NCBI GenBank assembly: GCA_016721195.1 | Contig: JADKIO010000005.1 | Coordinates: 301,001 to 365,000, forward strand | Source: Candidatus Geothrix skivensis | GTDB lineage: Bacteria > Acidobacteriota > Holophagae > Holophagales > Holophagaceae | Direction of reading: 5' to 3' | Length of the DNA stretch: 64,000 nt | In this document: in pieces, positions 33,529 through 42,527 of the stretch | Layout of the letters: each line of letters starts with the position of its first letter | Position numbering within the stretch: position 1 is the first letter of the stretch | The notes under the pieces: generated by a model | Database searches by the model: none | Told to the model about the DNA's origin: nothing | The model's input: the letters and a program-made list of their open reading frames with translations, nothing else | Program-made: the position numbers and the translations under genes

Positions 33529-35482
33529 GTTCCACGGGGTTCCAGCCCCGCCATGCCGCGGCTTCCGCCTTCGCCAAGGTGGTGGCCGCTGCCGCACCGG
33601 GACCGTAGGCTTCTGCGTCCACCGCATCCGCCAGCAACCGCAACTCACCCAGCCGCTCGGGCCGCAGGGCCCCCAGCCGCAGGAGCCAGGACCGCGCAGT
33701 ATCCCCGGGCTCGACGGCGACGGTGCGGTGGGTGCAGGCCAGCAGGGGGCGGAGGGCGCGGATGCGGCCCGGACCCTCGGGACGGCGGTGCCAGCGGGCG
33801 CGATTCCGCCAGAGCAGCCAGGCGAACGCGGCCAGTCCCAGGGTCCAGCTCCAAGTTTTCGAGGGGGCCTTCCAGTGCCACTCCCAGCCCTGCAGCCGCC
33901 CTTGGATCCAGGTGAGGCCCAGCTGCTGATCATCGTCCGAGAATCGAACCACGTGGCGATCCCAGCGGTAGCGGAGGGCATCCAGCCAACGCTCATAGGC
34001 CCGCAGTCCTTGGCTGCCACCCACCGAAGCCACCGGGCCGTGGGGCGTGGGATCAGAGGTCCACCAGCGGCCCTCGTGCCAGTGCTCGACCCAGCTGTGG
34101 GCCTCGTTCTGGCTCACCCGGAAATAGCCTCCCTCCGGGATCCAAGGTCCCAGCCGGTATCCGTTCACCACCCGGGCCGGCACGCCCCGGGCCCGCAGCA
34201 TGAGGGCCATGGCCGAGGCGAAGTACTCGCAGTGGCCCGCCTGGGTCCTCTCCAGGAAATCCTCCAGCGGATTCGGGGCCTGGCCTGAAGGGTTGTCGAG
34301 GGTGTAGCGAAATCGGCGCAGGGCCGATTCCAGCGTCTGGGCCAGCTGGGGGGTGGGCTGGATGCCCGGCGCGAGCCGCAGGCTGGCTCGCCGGGCGGCC
34401 TCGTGGGCCGGTTCCAGCCGCGTCAGCAACTCGGCGCGACGGGGCGACAGCCAGGGTTCCCGGAGCTCGGGCAGGGCGGCGTTCCAGGTCACGGTGACCG
34501 GGACCGAGCGGGCCCGCTGGTACCGCCAGCGGTAGCTGGCCCCCGGCCCCCTTGCGATCAGGGGGTCCGCGGGCTCCAGCCTCACCAATCCGGAGGGAAG
34601 GGCCAGGAGGCCCTGGGGACTCGGGTAGAACAGGAACTCGGCCCGGCGGCTGGACGTGTTCCAGGCGGGTGCGAAGGCGTAGGACGGCGTGGCGCCGGGT
34701 TCCCAGCGCTGCCCCTGGGTGGCTTCCAGGGTGATGCCGCGCAGCAGCCCCAGCCCCTGGGCCCAGCCGGGGTCCCCGGTGGGATCGATGCCCTGGGGCG
34801 GCGCGATTCGCACCGCCACCTCGGGGTTCGGCTCGATGGGCCCGCCCCCGGCGAGATCCAGCCGATCCCCGAGGCCCGCCTTGCCAAAGGACCTGGACGC
34901 GCCGGGGAGGAGCCCGGCGCGCAGACCCAGGCTCAGCCGCGGCAGGAGCAGGAAGAACACCGTGCCGAACAGAAGGGCCGCCCCCACCCAGGCAGGAACC
35001 AGGGCGTAGGGGGGGTGGGACCGGGAGCCCCGGCGGAGACTGGCCGAAGGCTCCCAGGTCAGCTGCAGCAGGCTCAGGGTGGCCCCGCAGGCCCAGGCCA
35101 GGGTCCAGGCCAGGAAGGTGATGTCCGTGGTGCCGATGGCCGTGGTCAGAAAGAGGAGGAAGCCTATCAAAAGCAACTGGCGCCGCTGGGTGGCTTCCCG
35201 TGGCAGCACGAGGCGGACCCCGGCCAGCAGGAACAGCGTGTGGATGGCCACGGCATAGAGGCCGCGGCCCAGGGCCAGGTCGCCCAGGAAGAACAGCAGG
35301 GCTCCGATCTCCAGCCAGCGGTGGTGGCGGCCCACATCCCAGCGGAGCCCCTCCACCGCCAGGGCCACCAGGAGCGGCAGGGCCATGACGACCAACTCGC
35401 CTGGCTCGTAGAGGCCGGTCGATACCGTGGCCCCCAGCACGATCCAGAGGGGGAGGTGGTCGATCCAGCGGGCCCACCTCAC
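33515..35482 (-). CDS. Membrane protein with transglutaminase-like domain (DUF3488 type)
   Basis: This 655-aa protein has about five or six N-terminal membrane helices (residues 5-200), a large extracytoplasmic region, and a transglutaminase core. The catalytic Cys lies in QAGHCEYFASAMALMLRARG, His in NEAHSWVEHW and Asp in WTSDPTP. A further helix near 575-590 precedes a cytoplasmic tail. This is the TgpA-like family seen near DUF58/MoxR genes in other bacteria, though here it follows anmK. The start is GTG at 35482 overlapping the anmK stop (GTGA). The substrate is unknown; cell-envelope peptides are likely. Confidence 0.85.
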   Translation of the reverse strand: MRWARWIDHLPLWIVLGATVSTGLYEPGELVVMALPLLVALAVEGLRWDVGRHHRWLEIGALLFFLGDLALGRGLYAVAIHTLFLLAGVRLVLPREATQRRQLLLIGFLLFLTTAIGTTDITFLAWTLAWACGATLSLLQLTWEPSASLRRGSRSHPPYALVPAWVGAALLFGTVFFLLLPRLSLGLRAGLLPGASRSFGKAGLGDRLDLAGGGPIEPNPEVAVRIAPPQGIDPTGDPGWAQGLGLLRGITLEATQGQRWEPGATPSYAFAPAWNTSSRRAEFLFYPSPQGLLALPSGLVRLEPADPLIARGPGASYRWRYQRARSVPVTVTWNAALPELREPWLSPRRAELLTRLEPAHEAARRASLRLAPGIQPTPQLAQTLESALRRFRYTLDNPSGQAPNPLEDFLERTQAGHCEYFASAMALMLRARGVPARVVNGYRLGPWIPEGGYFRVSQNEAHSWVEHWHEGRWWTSDPTPHGPVASVGGSQGLRAYERWLDALRYRWDRHVVRFSDDDQQLGLTWIQGRLQGWEWHWKAPSKTWSWTLGLAAFAWLLWRNRARWHRRPEGPGRIRALRPLLACTHRTVAVEPGDTARSWLLRLGALRPERLGELRLLADAVDAEAYGPGAAAATTLAKAEAAAWRGWNPVEPSSS

Positions 35483-36600
35483 GGCCACACCCAGCTCCCC
35501 AGCACCACGGACCGCTCGGCGCCGGTGACCTCGGGCAGGTTGCCTGGAATCCCGAGGGCGCTGGCGGCGCCCAGCAGCGCCCAGCTCACGGCCTCCCGGG
35601 CCCCGCACGGGAACACCATGTCGTCCTCCTGGGGCAGGGGCAGCCGAGCGGCCAGTTCGGCCCGCAGCCGCTGGTGCCGGGCCCCACCCCCGCTGATGAG
35701 CACCCGCAGGCCCCCGGGCCAGGGCAGCAGGCGGGCAGCCTCCTGGGCCACGGCGGCGGCGGTGAAGGCCGCCAGGGTGGCCAGCCGGTCGGACAGGGGC
35801 AGGGAACCGAGCAGGGCGGCCTCCTCCCGCAGCCAGGCCTCGCCAAACAATTCCCGCCCCGTGGATTTCGGCGGTGCCATCTGGAAGTAGGGGTGGCCCA
35901 GCCAGCGGGCCAGGACCGCCTCCGCCACCACGCCGTGGGCCGCGGCGCCCTCCCGGTCGAAGGGCAGCCCCAGCCAGCGCTCAGCTGCCAGATCCAGCAG
36001 GGACATGCCGGGCCCCGTGTCCCAGGCCCAGGTGGTGCTGCCGTCCCAGACCGTCAGGTTCGCGATGCCACCCAGGTTCAGGGCCATCCAGGGCCCGGCG
36101 CCGTGGAGCCAGCGCTCGGGCAGGGGCACCAGGGGGGCGCCCTGACCCCCCACCGCGAGATCCCGGCGGCGGAGGTCCCAGACCACCGGGCAGGCCAGGG
36201 CCTCCGCCAGCAGGTAGGGATCCGCCAGCTGGAGGCTGGCTCCGTGGTCCGGATGGTGCTGCACGGTCTGGCCATGGAGGGAGGCCAGGTCGGGCCGGAG
36301 CTCCAGGGTGGCGCAGAGCCTGGAAGCCGCTTCGGCGTGGTGCTCGCCCAGGCGCCGCTGGAGAATGCAAAGGCCAGCGGAGTCCAGGTGGTTGGAGGCG
36401 GCCGCCAGGACCTGCTCCCGCAGCGGAGCCGGATAGGGTTCCGGGTGGTGACCCAGGAGCCGCCGGAAGGGCTGCCCGTTCGCAAAGCCCCTTGGATCCA
36501 CCTCGATGGCAACGACATCCACACCGTCGGCGCTGGTGCCCGACATCAGGCCCAGCACGCGCCAGGGCCGGTCCCCCGGGATCAGGATGCGAGGTTGCAT
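35479..36600 (-). CDS. anmK: Anhydro-N-acetylmuramic acid kinase
   Basis: This 373-aa enzyme phosphorylates and opens 1,6-anhydro-MurNAc to MurNAc-6-phosphate in peptidoglycan recycling. Family motifs include VLGLMSGTSADGVDVVAIEV at the start, SLHGQTVQHHPD, NLGGIANLTVWDG, WDTGPGMSLLD and the C-terminal VLISGGGARHQRLRAEL. The ATG at 36600 starts the ASKHA fold; the frame open to 36705 has no support. The downstream transglutaminase gene is coupled by a GTGA overlap, giving a small envelope-related operon. Confidence 0.94.
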   Translation of the reverse strand: MQPRILIPGDRPWRVLGLMSGTSADGVDVVAIEVDPRGFANGQPFRRLLGHHPEPYPAPLREQVLAAASNHLDSAGLCILQRRLGEHHAEAASRLCATLELRPDLASLHGQTVQHHPDHGASLQLADPYLLAEALACPVVWDLRRRDLAVGGQGAPLVPLPERWLHGAGPWMALNLGGIANLTVWDGSTTWAWDTGPGMSLLDLAAERWLGLPFDREGAAAHGVVAEAVLARWLGHPYFQMAPPKSTGRELFGEAWLREEAALLGSLPLSDRLATLAAFTAAAVAQEAARLLPWPGGLRVLISGGGARHQRLRAELAARLPLPQEDDMVFPCGAREAVSWALLGAASALGIPGNLPEVTGAERSVVLGSWVWP

Positions 36601-36625
36601 GCAGCTGATGATGCCAGCTAATACT

Positions 36626-36720
36626 GTCCGGGGGGACCGCCTGCTCGCTGCGCTCGCTCGCGATGTCCCCCCAGGGCCCCCGCTGCTCGCGCAGGGGACC
36701 TGCACTCGCAGCCCGACTCC
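36626..36720. repeat. GC-rich intergenic palindrome block
   Basis: ggggggac (36630-36637) pairs with gtcccccc (36665-36672), and the interior gctcgctgcgctcgctcgcg is itself repetitive. No gene is seen. It separates the divergent anmK and zinc-ribbon genes and may be an intergenic repeat or extended hairpin. Its style resembles 7033-7100, but the two are not clearly homologous. Confidence 0.4.
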
Positions 36721-36797
36721 ATCGGGCGAAATACACGGACCACCGCCTACACCGCGTCACAGGTTCCGGAGTAGCCTTGGAAGGTTGGGGGGTTCCC

Positions 36798-37394
36798 ATG
36801 ACCATGCTCTTCGTCCTTCTCGCCATCGGCGCCGTGCTCTATTTCGTCCTGCGGGGCCGGCAGGACCGTCCCGAACAGCTGGGCGCCTCCCGCCGCGCCC
36901 TGCCCACGGGTCCGTTGGAACCCCACACCTTCCCCTGTCCCTATGCCAAGTGCCCCGGCTGTGGCGCCTCGGGCGAAAAGATGAAGCAGGAGTGGGATGG
37001 CCTGCGCTCCGTGAAGTGGACCTGCAACTACTGTAGCGCCGTGGCCGGCGTCCAAAGCCTGAAGGACGAGGAGCTGCCCCCTTCCGCCCGGCGCCAGCTG
37101 GGCCTGGACGCGCCCATGCAGGGCTCCGTCCCCATGCAGCAGGGCGGCCTTGGCCAGCCCGGCGGCGGCATGGGCGGCCTGCTCACGGGCATGATGCTCG
37201 GCAGCATGATGGGGGGCGGCAATCACCACCATCAGGACGGCTCCGGCCGGGGCGATGGTTGGGGCGGCGGGCCCTCCGAGCCCCCCTCCAGCGATTGGGG
37301 CGAGTCCAGCTCAGGCTCCGGCGATTGGGGCGACTCGGGCGGCGGCGATTCCGGTGGCGGGGACTGGGGTGGCGGCGATTCGGGCGGCGAATAG
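36798..37394 (+). CDS. Membrane protein with zinc ribbon and Gly/Asp/Trp-rich tail
   Basis: This 198-aa protein has a membrane anchor (residues 2-18) and a zinc ribbon with Cys pairs in CPYAKCPGCG and CNYC (about 51-80). A Gly/Met-rich linker contains a His-rich patch (GGGNHHHQD). The tail is built of near-repeats of GDWGDSGGGDSGG. No known family is recognised as a whole. The tail could be a disordered assembly or metal-binding region. The ATG at 36798 starts the anchor; the open frame upstream crosses the GC-rich repeat and is rejected. Confidence 0.65.
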   Translation: MTMLFVLLAIGAVLYFVLRGRQDRPEQLGASRRALPTGPLEPHTFPCPYAKCPGCGASGEKMKQEWDGLRSVKWTCNYCSAVAGVQSLKDEELPPSARRQLGLDAPMQGSVPMQQGGLGQPGGGMGGLLTGMMLGSMMGGGNHHHQDGSGRGDGWGGGPSEPPSSDWGESSSGSGDWGDSGGGDSGGGDWGGGDSGGE

Positions 37395-37470
37395 GGTCCA
37401 GTCCTAGGATCCCGCTCATCCGGCTGAGGGCAGGCAGAATCCAGGCAATCGCCGGGTCAGGGCTGCATGG

Positions 37471-37755
37471 CTACAGCACCTTCGGTACTACGAAACAGCC
37501 CCGGTCCTGCTCGGGGGCGTTCGCCAGGGCTTCGGCCTGGGTGAAGGTATCGCTGGGCACGTCCTCCCGGCGGGGCAGGGGGCGTCCCAGGCCCGCCAGC
37601 ATGGGTTCCACCCCATCGAGGGGCAGTTCGTCCAGGCTGGCCGCGTGGGTGAGCATCCGGGTCATGGCCAGGCGCATGGGCTCGAGCTCCTCTTCCCGCA
37701 GGCTCAGGTGAGCCAGGGCCGCGCAGCGCAGGACATCCTCTCGGGTCACGTCCAT
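37471..37755 (-). CDS. gatC: Asp/Glu-tRNA amidotransferase subunit C
   Basis: This 94-aa protein opens with the GatC helix pattern VTREDVLRCAALAHLSLREEELEPMRLAMTRMLTHAASLDELP and has the GVEPM segment. GatC holds GatA and GatB together in the transamidosome that makes Gln-tRNA or Asn-tRNA from misacylated precursors. No gatA or gatB is in the window. It starts 1 bp after the tsaD stop, so the two are probably co-transcribed. Confidence 0.9.
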   Translation of the reverse strand: MDVTREDVLRCAALAHLSLREEELEPMRLAMTRMLTHAASLDELPLDGVEPMLAGLGRPLPRREDVPSDTFTQAEALANAPEQDRGCFVVPKVL

Positions 37756-37756
37756 C

Positions 37757-38779
37757 TCAGGCTCCCAGCTTCAGGTCGGCATCGGCGTTCTGGCTCCACG
37801 GATCGGCCTCGGGTTCAAGCAGTGCGCCCGCCGCGGCGATCATGGCCCCGTTGTCCGTGCAGAGGCGCGGCTCCGGGATGGCCAGCGCCAGCCCCGTCCG
37901 GGCGGCGAGGGCCGCGGCTTCCGAGCGCAGCCTTGAGTTGCAGGCCACCCCGCCGCTGATGACCAGGCTCCGGGCCTCGACTTCCTGCGCCCAGCCGGGC
38001 AGAGGCTTCAGCAGCCAGGTGGCGATGGCCTCCTGGAGGCTGCGGCAGAGGCCCTGCACCTCCGGGTCGGACGCTCCGGCGTCCGCCAGGCGGGGGTTCC
38101 GCTCCACCCGCAGCTTCACCCCGGTCTTCAGGCCCGAGAAGCTCCAGGAGGCCTTGCCATCGCGGAATTTCGGCGGCGTGAAGGGATCGGCGGCCCGGGG
38201 TGCCAACCGGGCGCAGGCATCCACCAGGGGACCGCCGGGATAGCCCAGGTTCAGCATGCGGGCAGCCTTGTCGAAGGCCTCGCCGGCGGCATCGTCTCGG
38301 GTCTTCTGAAGCAGCTGCAGCGAGGTCCAGTCCTTCGCCAGGTAGAGGTGGGTGTGGCCCCCGGAGACCAGCAGCACCAGGGCCGGAAAGGGCAGGTCCG
38401 GCGCAGCGAACCGGGCGGCATTCAGATGGCCCAGCAGGTGGTGGACGCCCACCCAGGGGATGCCCTCGTGCCAGGCCACCGCCTTGCTGGCGCTGAAGGT
38501 GGCGAGCAGGCTGCCCACCAGTCCGGGCCCTCGGGTGACGGCTATGCGGTCGATGTCCTGCAGACCCACCCCCGCCTGGACCAGGGCCCCGGCCATCACG
38601 GCCCGCACCTGCAGCAGGTGCTCCCGCGCCGCCAGCTCGGGCACCACCCCGCCGAAGGGACCATGGATGGCGTCCTGGCTTTCCCGCACCAGGGAGCGCA
38701 GCACGGGACCCGCGGCGGTCTCCTCCACCACGGCGGCAGAGCAGTCGTCGCAGGAGGATTCCAGGCCCAGGATGAACAT
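37757..38779 (-). CDS. tsaD: tRNA threonylcarbamoyladenosine biosynthesis protein TsaD
   Basis: This 340-aa ASKHA-fold protein transfers threonylcarbamoyl to A37 of ANN-decoding tRNAs. Signature sequences are LGLESSCDDCSAAVVEE, the metal motif HHLLGHLNAARF (HxxxH), LLVSGGHTHLYL and the late VISGGVACNSRLRSEA. Length is standard. The ATG at 38779 is chosen because the fold begins MFILGLESSCDD; the much longer open frame reading through antisense priA is spurious. Its start is only 24 bp from that of the divergent priA. Confidence 0.96.
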   Translation of the reverse strand: MFILGLESSCDDCSAAVVEETAAGPVLRSLVRESQDAIHGPFGGVVPELAAREHLLQVRAVMAGALVQAGVGLQDIDRIAVTRGPGLVGSLLATFSASKAVAWHEGIPWVGVHHLLGHLNAARFAAPDLPFPALVLLVSGGHTHLYLAKDWTSLQLLQKTRDDAAGEAFDKAARMLNLGYPGGPLVDACARLAPRAADPFTPPKFRDGKASWSFSGLKTGVKLRVERNPRLADAGASDPEVQGLCRSLQEAIATWLLKPLPGWAQEVEARSLVISGGVACNSRLRSEAAALAARTGLALAIPEPRLCTDNGAMIAAAGALLEPEADPWSQNADADLKLGA

Positions 38780-38803
38780 GGGCCAAGTGTATCCTGGGCA
38801 CCC

Positions 38804-41074
38804 ATGGAACTTGTCCCCACCCGCGTCCAGCTGAACCGGCCCCTGCCGCCCCTGACCTACCTGGCGCCGGAGGGACTGCCCGTGGGGGTGCGAGTGCGGG
38901 TGAAGGTTCGAAACAGCCTGGCGGTGGGCTTGGCCATGGGGCTGGATCTCGCGCCGCCCGCGGCCAAGCTGCGGCCCATCGAGGCGGTCCTGGATCCCTT
39001 TCCCCTGCTGCCGGCCAAGCTGCGCGAGCTGCAGGCCTTCGCGGCCCGCTACTACGGCTGCCTCGAGGCCCACCTGCTGCCCCTGAGCCTGCCGCCCTCC
39101 GTGCTGCCCCACTGGGAGGCCGACGAGGATGGCCAGCGCCTCTCCATCCATCGCGACCGTGGGGCCTGGGCGGTGCTGGCGGATCTCGGTGAAGCCTGGC
39201 ACCACGAACCCGCCATCCTGCCTACGCTGCTGCATCGGCCTGCCCTGCGGGGTGCGGGTTTCACGGAGGTGCGCCTCACGGGCGCCCCCCATCCCCCGCG
39301 GGTGTCCCCCGCCCAGGCCAAGGTCCTGCTGCTCCTGGAAGAGGCGGGCGGGGCCTTGATGGAACCGGAGCTGCTGGCCTCCGCGGGCGTGGGCGCCTCC
39401 GTGCTGGGCACCCTGGAGAAGCGGGGCCTCGTCGCCCGCATGAAGCGGGTGGACCTGCTCTCCCAGCACCGGGAGATCGGGGCTGACCGCTCCGTGGTGC
39501 TCAGCGGCGAACAGCGGGAGGCCGTCGAGGCTGTGGCTCTGGGCACCTTCGGTGTCCACCTGCTCCAGGGGGTCACGGGCTCGGGCAAGACGGAGGTGTA
39601 TCTCGCGCTGGCGGAGCGGGTGTTGGCCGCCGGGCGGCGGGTGCTCTGGCTGGTGCCGGAGGTGGGCCTCACGGCCCGCCTGCTGGACCGCCTGGATGCC
39701 CGCTTCCCGGGCCGCATCGCCGTGGGCCACGCGGGCCTGAACGCGGGGGAGAAGCAGGGCGATGTGGTGCGCCTGCTGTTCAACGGCGCCGACCTCTTCG
39801 TGGGGGTGCGCAACGCGGTGCTGGCGCCCCTGCGCGACATCGGCCTCATCATCGTGGACGAGGAGCACGAGGGCTCGTACAAGTCCGAGGAGCACCCCCG
39901 CATCCATGCCCGGGACCTGGCCATCAAGCGGGCCCAGATCGAAGGCTGCCCCGTCCTGCTGGGCAGCGCCACCCCCTCCCTGGAAAGCTGGCAGGCGGCC
40001 AAGAGCGGCAAGTACCAGCTGCTGCGCCTGCGGGAGCGGCCGGTGGGCGTCTCCCTGCCCAGGGTGGAGATCGTCGACCTGCGCGATGCCTACCGGCAGG
40101 TGCGGCGGAAGGTGATCCTCGCGCCCCCGCTCATGCAGGCCCTCACGGAGACTCTGGCCCGGGGCGAGCAGGCCCTGCTGCTGCTGAACCGCCGAGGCTA
40201 CGAGAACTTCTGGATGTGCCGGGCCTGCGGAAAGACCCTCGGCTGTCCCCACTGCGCCATCTCCCTCACCTACCACCGGGGGGACTACCGCCTCCGCTGC
40301 CACCTCTGCGGCCATGAAACCGTGCCGCCGGAAGCCTGCCCCGACTGCGGCGCCGACCATCTGCGGGGCGTGGGTGAGGGCACCGAGCAGGTGGAGGAGC
40401 ACCTGAACCAGCTCTTCCCGGGTGCCCGGATCCTGCGCCTGGATCGGGATACCACCCGGCGCCGGGGCTCCTTTGAGGCGGGCCTGCTGGCGGCCGAGTC
40501 CGGTGAGGTGGACATCCTGGTGGGCACTCAGATGCTGGCCAAGGGCCACACCTTCCCGGGGCTCACCCTGGTGGGTGTAATCAACGCGGACCAGGGGCTG
40601 AAGGTGGCGGATTTCCGGGCCTCCGAGCGCACCTTCCAGCTGCTCACCCAGGTGGCGGGGCGGGCGGGTCGCGCCGACAAGGCGGGCCGCGTCATCCTCC
40701 AGACCTATTCCCCCGAGCACCCGGCCATCGTCCATGCCCTGGCCCAGGATTTCGAAGGCTTCGCCGCCTCGGAGCTGCCCTTCCGCGAAGGCCTGGGCTA
40801 TCCCCCCTTCACGGCCCTGACCCTCTACCGGGCCGAGGCCGACACGGCCCGGGAGGCCCGGGAGGCTTTGGATGCCTTCCGCCAGCGGTTGGCGGTTCCG
40901 GGTCTGCGGGTGCTGGGCCCGCTGGAGGCCCCGGTGCCGCGCATCCGCGATCAGTGGCGCCTGCACCTGCTGCTCAAGGGGAGCCGCGGCGCCCTGAGCG
41001 AAGTCCTCGCCCGCCACCCCCTGGATCCCGCCGGACCCATCAGCCTGGACCGGGATCCCATTCAATTTGGGTGA
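38804..41074 (+). CDS. priA: Primosomal replication protein / helicase PriA
   Basis: This 756-aa 3'-5' DNA helicase restarts stalled replication forks. The N-terminal DNA-binding region (about 1-230) precedes the helicase: Walker A GVTGSGKTEVY, DEEH box IIVDEEHEGSYKSEEHPR, a zinc insertion with eight cysteines (CRACGKTLGCPHC, CHLCGHE, CPDCG), and motif V/VI region DILVGTQMLAKGHTFPGLTLVGVINAD to QVAGRAGRADKAGRVILQT. The ATG at 38804 fits the family start; the longer upstream frame lies antisense to tsaD. Confidence 0.96.
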   Translation: MELVPTRVQLNRPLPPLTYLAPEGLPVGVRVRVKVRNSLAVGLAMGLDLAPPAAKLRPIEAVLDPFPLLPAKLRELQAFAARYYGCLEAHLLPLSLPPSVLPHWEADEDGQRLSIHRDRGAWAVLADLGEAWHHEPAILPTLLHRPALRGAGFTEVRLTGAPHPPRVSPAQAKVLLLLEEAGGALMEPELLASAGVGASVLGTLEKRGLVARMKRVDLLSQHREIGADRSVVLSGEQREAVEAVALGTFGVHLLQGVTGSGKTEVYLALAERVLAAGRRVLWLVPEVGLTARLLDRLDARFPGRIAVGHAGLNAGEKQGDVVRLLFNGADLFVGVRNAVLAPLRDIGLIIVDEEHEGSYKSEEHPRIHARDLAIKRAQIEGCPVLLGSATPSLESWQAAKSGKYQLLRLRERPVGVSLPRVEIVDLRDAYRQVRRKVILAPPLMQALTETLARGEQALLLLNRRGYENFWMCRACGKTLGCPHCAISLTYHRGDYRLRCHLCGHETVPPEACPDCGADHLRGVGEGTEQVEEHLNQLFPGARILRLDRDTTRRRGSFEAGLLAAESGEVDILVGTQMLAKGHTFPGLTLVGVINADQGLKVADFRASERTFQLLTQVAGRAGRADKAGRVILQTYSPEHPAIVHALAQDFEGFAASELPFREGLGYPPFTALTLYRAEADTAREAREALDAFRQRLAVPGLRVLGPLEAPVPRIRDQWRLHLLLKGSRGALSEVLARHPLDPAGPISLDRDPIQFG

Positions 41075-41178
41075 TGTATAAAAAGTTTACACTCGCCTCT
41101 TGGGATCTTTCGTTGTGTGACCTGTTCCTGTTCTAAACTAATGCCAATAAAAGATTAATTTTTTTTGATGGAGGAGCC
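41075..41178 (+). promoter_or_regulatory. AT-rich promoter region of minor pilin operon
   Basis: A 104-bp AT-rich gap in otherwise GC-rich DNA. TTGTGT at 41113-41118 and TAAACT at 41134-41139 (15-bp spacer) are a weak sigma-70-like pair. A run of eight T follows and then GGAGGAG before the ATG at 41179. No sigma-54 GG-N10-GC element was found. Confidence 0.4.
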
Positions 41179-41985
41179 ATGACGAGTCGATTCTTAGAGC
41201 CATCGAAAGGACCTGTGATGACAACCCAAGCCAGGGTCCGAACTTCACTGGGCTATTCATTGATCGAATTGCTGGTGGTGCTGGCCATTGTGGGCATCCT
41301 CGCCGTCGTCGGTGTGTACATGCTCGGGAACCGGCAGGCGGGGGCTGTGCGCGCGGTCATGGATGAGATGGAAGGTGCCCTCACCAGTGCCCACAAGGCC
41401 GCTGCAGCCACCGGGCGCGATGTGGCCATCGTCACCTGGGGCAACTGGAGCGCCGCCACCCCATTGATCGTGGCCCATGGCGATGCCTCTCTCACGGATG
41501 CACAGATCCAGACCACGGCCAACAACCTCCTTCTGAACATCGCCCCTGCTGCTGGCCTGGGTCCGGCGGGTCAGTCGGTGGCCATCGCCTTCCGGTTCCA
41601 GCCGAACGACCCCATTCAAAGCAGGGCTAGGTTCGTGGCCGTGGGTTCCCCACAGTGGACCAACGTCATGGTCTCTGCTGCTGGAAGGACGAACCAGGCC
41701 CTCACCAGTGTGGAGCCCTTCAACACCGGGCCCATGACCGGTCTGGTCGCCGATCCGAACAACCTCTTCACCTTCTCGGCCGCGACCCGCAGGGTCGTCA
41801 TCAGCGGCAGCAACAAACGCTTCACCGACACCCTGATCATCCCCGTGGTGGGGACCAGCTCCACGGGTGGGGCCCTGCCTGCGGGACCCATGGGGATGAT
41901 CGTCGTACTGGCCAACGGGGGTTCCATCTACAAGTTCTACAACCCTGGTGCACGGGATTCGGACGGCAACTGGAGGAGGCTCTGA
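41179..41985 (+). CDS. FimT/GspH-type minor pseudopilin
   Basis: This 268-aa protein has a type III (prepilin) signal: a polar leader, then G-YSLIELLVVLAIVGILAVVGVYM (about 29-50), cut after Gly by prepilin peptidase. The mature domain is beta-rich, as in GspH/FimT. It would prime the assembly of type IV pili or a type II-like pseudopilus. The leader is long (about 29 residues); a second Met at residue 14 (ATG at 41218) would give the usual short one. The first start has the stronger GGAGGAG ribosome site. First gene of a five-protein minor pilin operon. Confidence 0.85.
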   Translation: MTSRFLEPSKGPVMTTQARVRTSLGYSLIELLVVLAIVGILAVVGVYMLGNRQAGAVRAVMDEMEGALTSAHKAAAATGRDVAIVTWGNWSAATPLIVAHGDASLTDAQIQTTANNLLLNIAPAAGLGPAGQSVAIAFRFQPNDPIQSRARFVAVGSPQWTNVMVSAAGRTNQALTSVEPFNTGPMTGLVADPNNLFTFSAATRRVVISGSNKRFTDTLIIPVVGTSSTGGALPAGPMGMIVVLANGGSIYKFYNPGARDSDGNWRRL

Positions 41986-42527
41986 TGCGGAATGCGGTTC
42001 AACTTGCGGGCCAGCGCCGGTCTCAGGTCGGCTTCAGCATGGTGGAGATGCTGATGACGGCCTTCATCATGGCCGTCGGCATCCTGGGCCTTACGGCACT
42101 CCAGGTGATGTCCCTGAAGGCCTCGCGGGGGAGCCGCAGCCTTTCCACGGCGGTCCTGGTCGGTGAGGACGTCATGGACCGTGCCGAAATGGAGGGCCGC
42201 CTCAGCTGGCTCAACATCACCGACACCAATCGGGCGGCCCCCACCCTCGCGGACATCCCCACCCTGAAGTACGTGACCATCGTGGCGGGAACTCCGCTCG
42301 TGGAAACCTTCAACAGCAAGGGCGGGATTCCCAAGCCCGCCTCGACGGATCTGGCCGAGCAGGTGCCCTTCTTTACCGTGACCACGTCCCGGCGGCCCTT
42401 CGCGGCGGCGGCGACCGGTCGCATGTCTGACATCACGGTCCAGGTCCAGTTCTCGGATGTGGTCGACCAGACGAATACCCCTGTCGTCCGTACCATCACG
42501 CTGTCCAGGAGGATCGCCCATGGCTAA
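41985..42527 (+). CDS. pilV: PilV-type minor pilin
   Basis: This 180-aa protein has a prepilin leader (residues 1-17, ending QVG) followed by FSMVEMLMTAFIMAVGILGLTALQV, with the conserved Glu5 of the mature chain. The continuation to helices and a short beta domain matches PilV. It works in the membrane and pilus tip complex with PilW and PilX. The start shares TGATG with the preceding stop. The last codons overlap the next gene by 8 bp. Confidence 0.85.
   Translation: MRNAVQLAGQRRSQVGFSMVEMLMTAFIMAVGILGLTALQVMSLKASRGSRSLSTAVLVGEDVMDRAEMEGRLSWLNITDTNRAAPTLADIPTLKYVTIVAGTPLVETFNSKGGIPKPASTDLAEQVPFFTVTTSRRPFAAAATGRMSDITVQVQFSDVVDQTNTPVVRTITLSRRIAHG

Noticed and set aside
38780..41065. Large minus-strand extension of tsaD through antisense priA
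   Set aside because: TsaD fold begins at MFILGLESS (38779); the extension is the reverse of priA.
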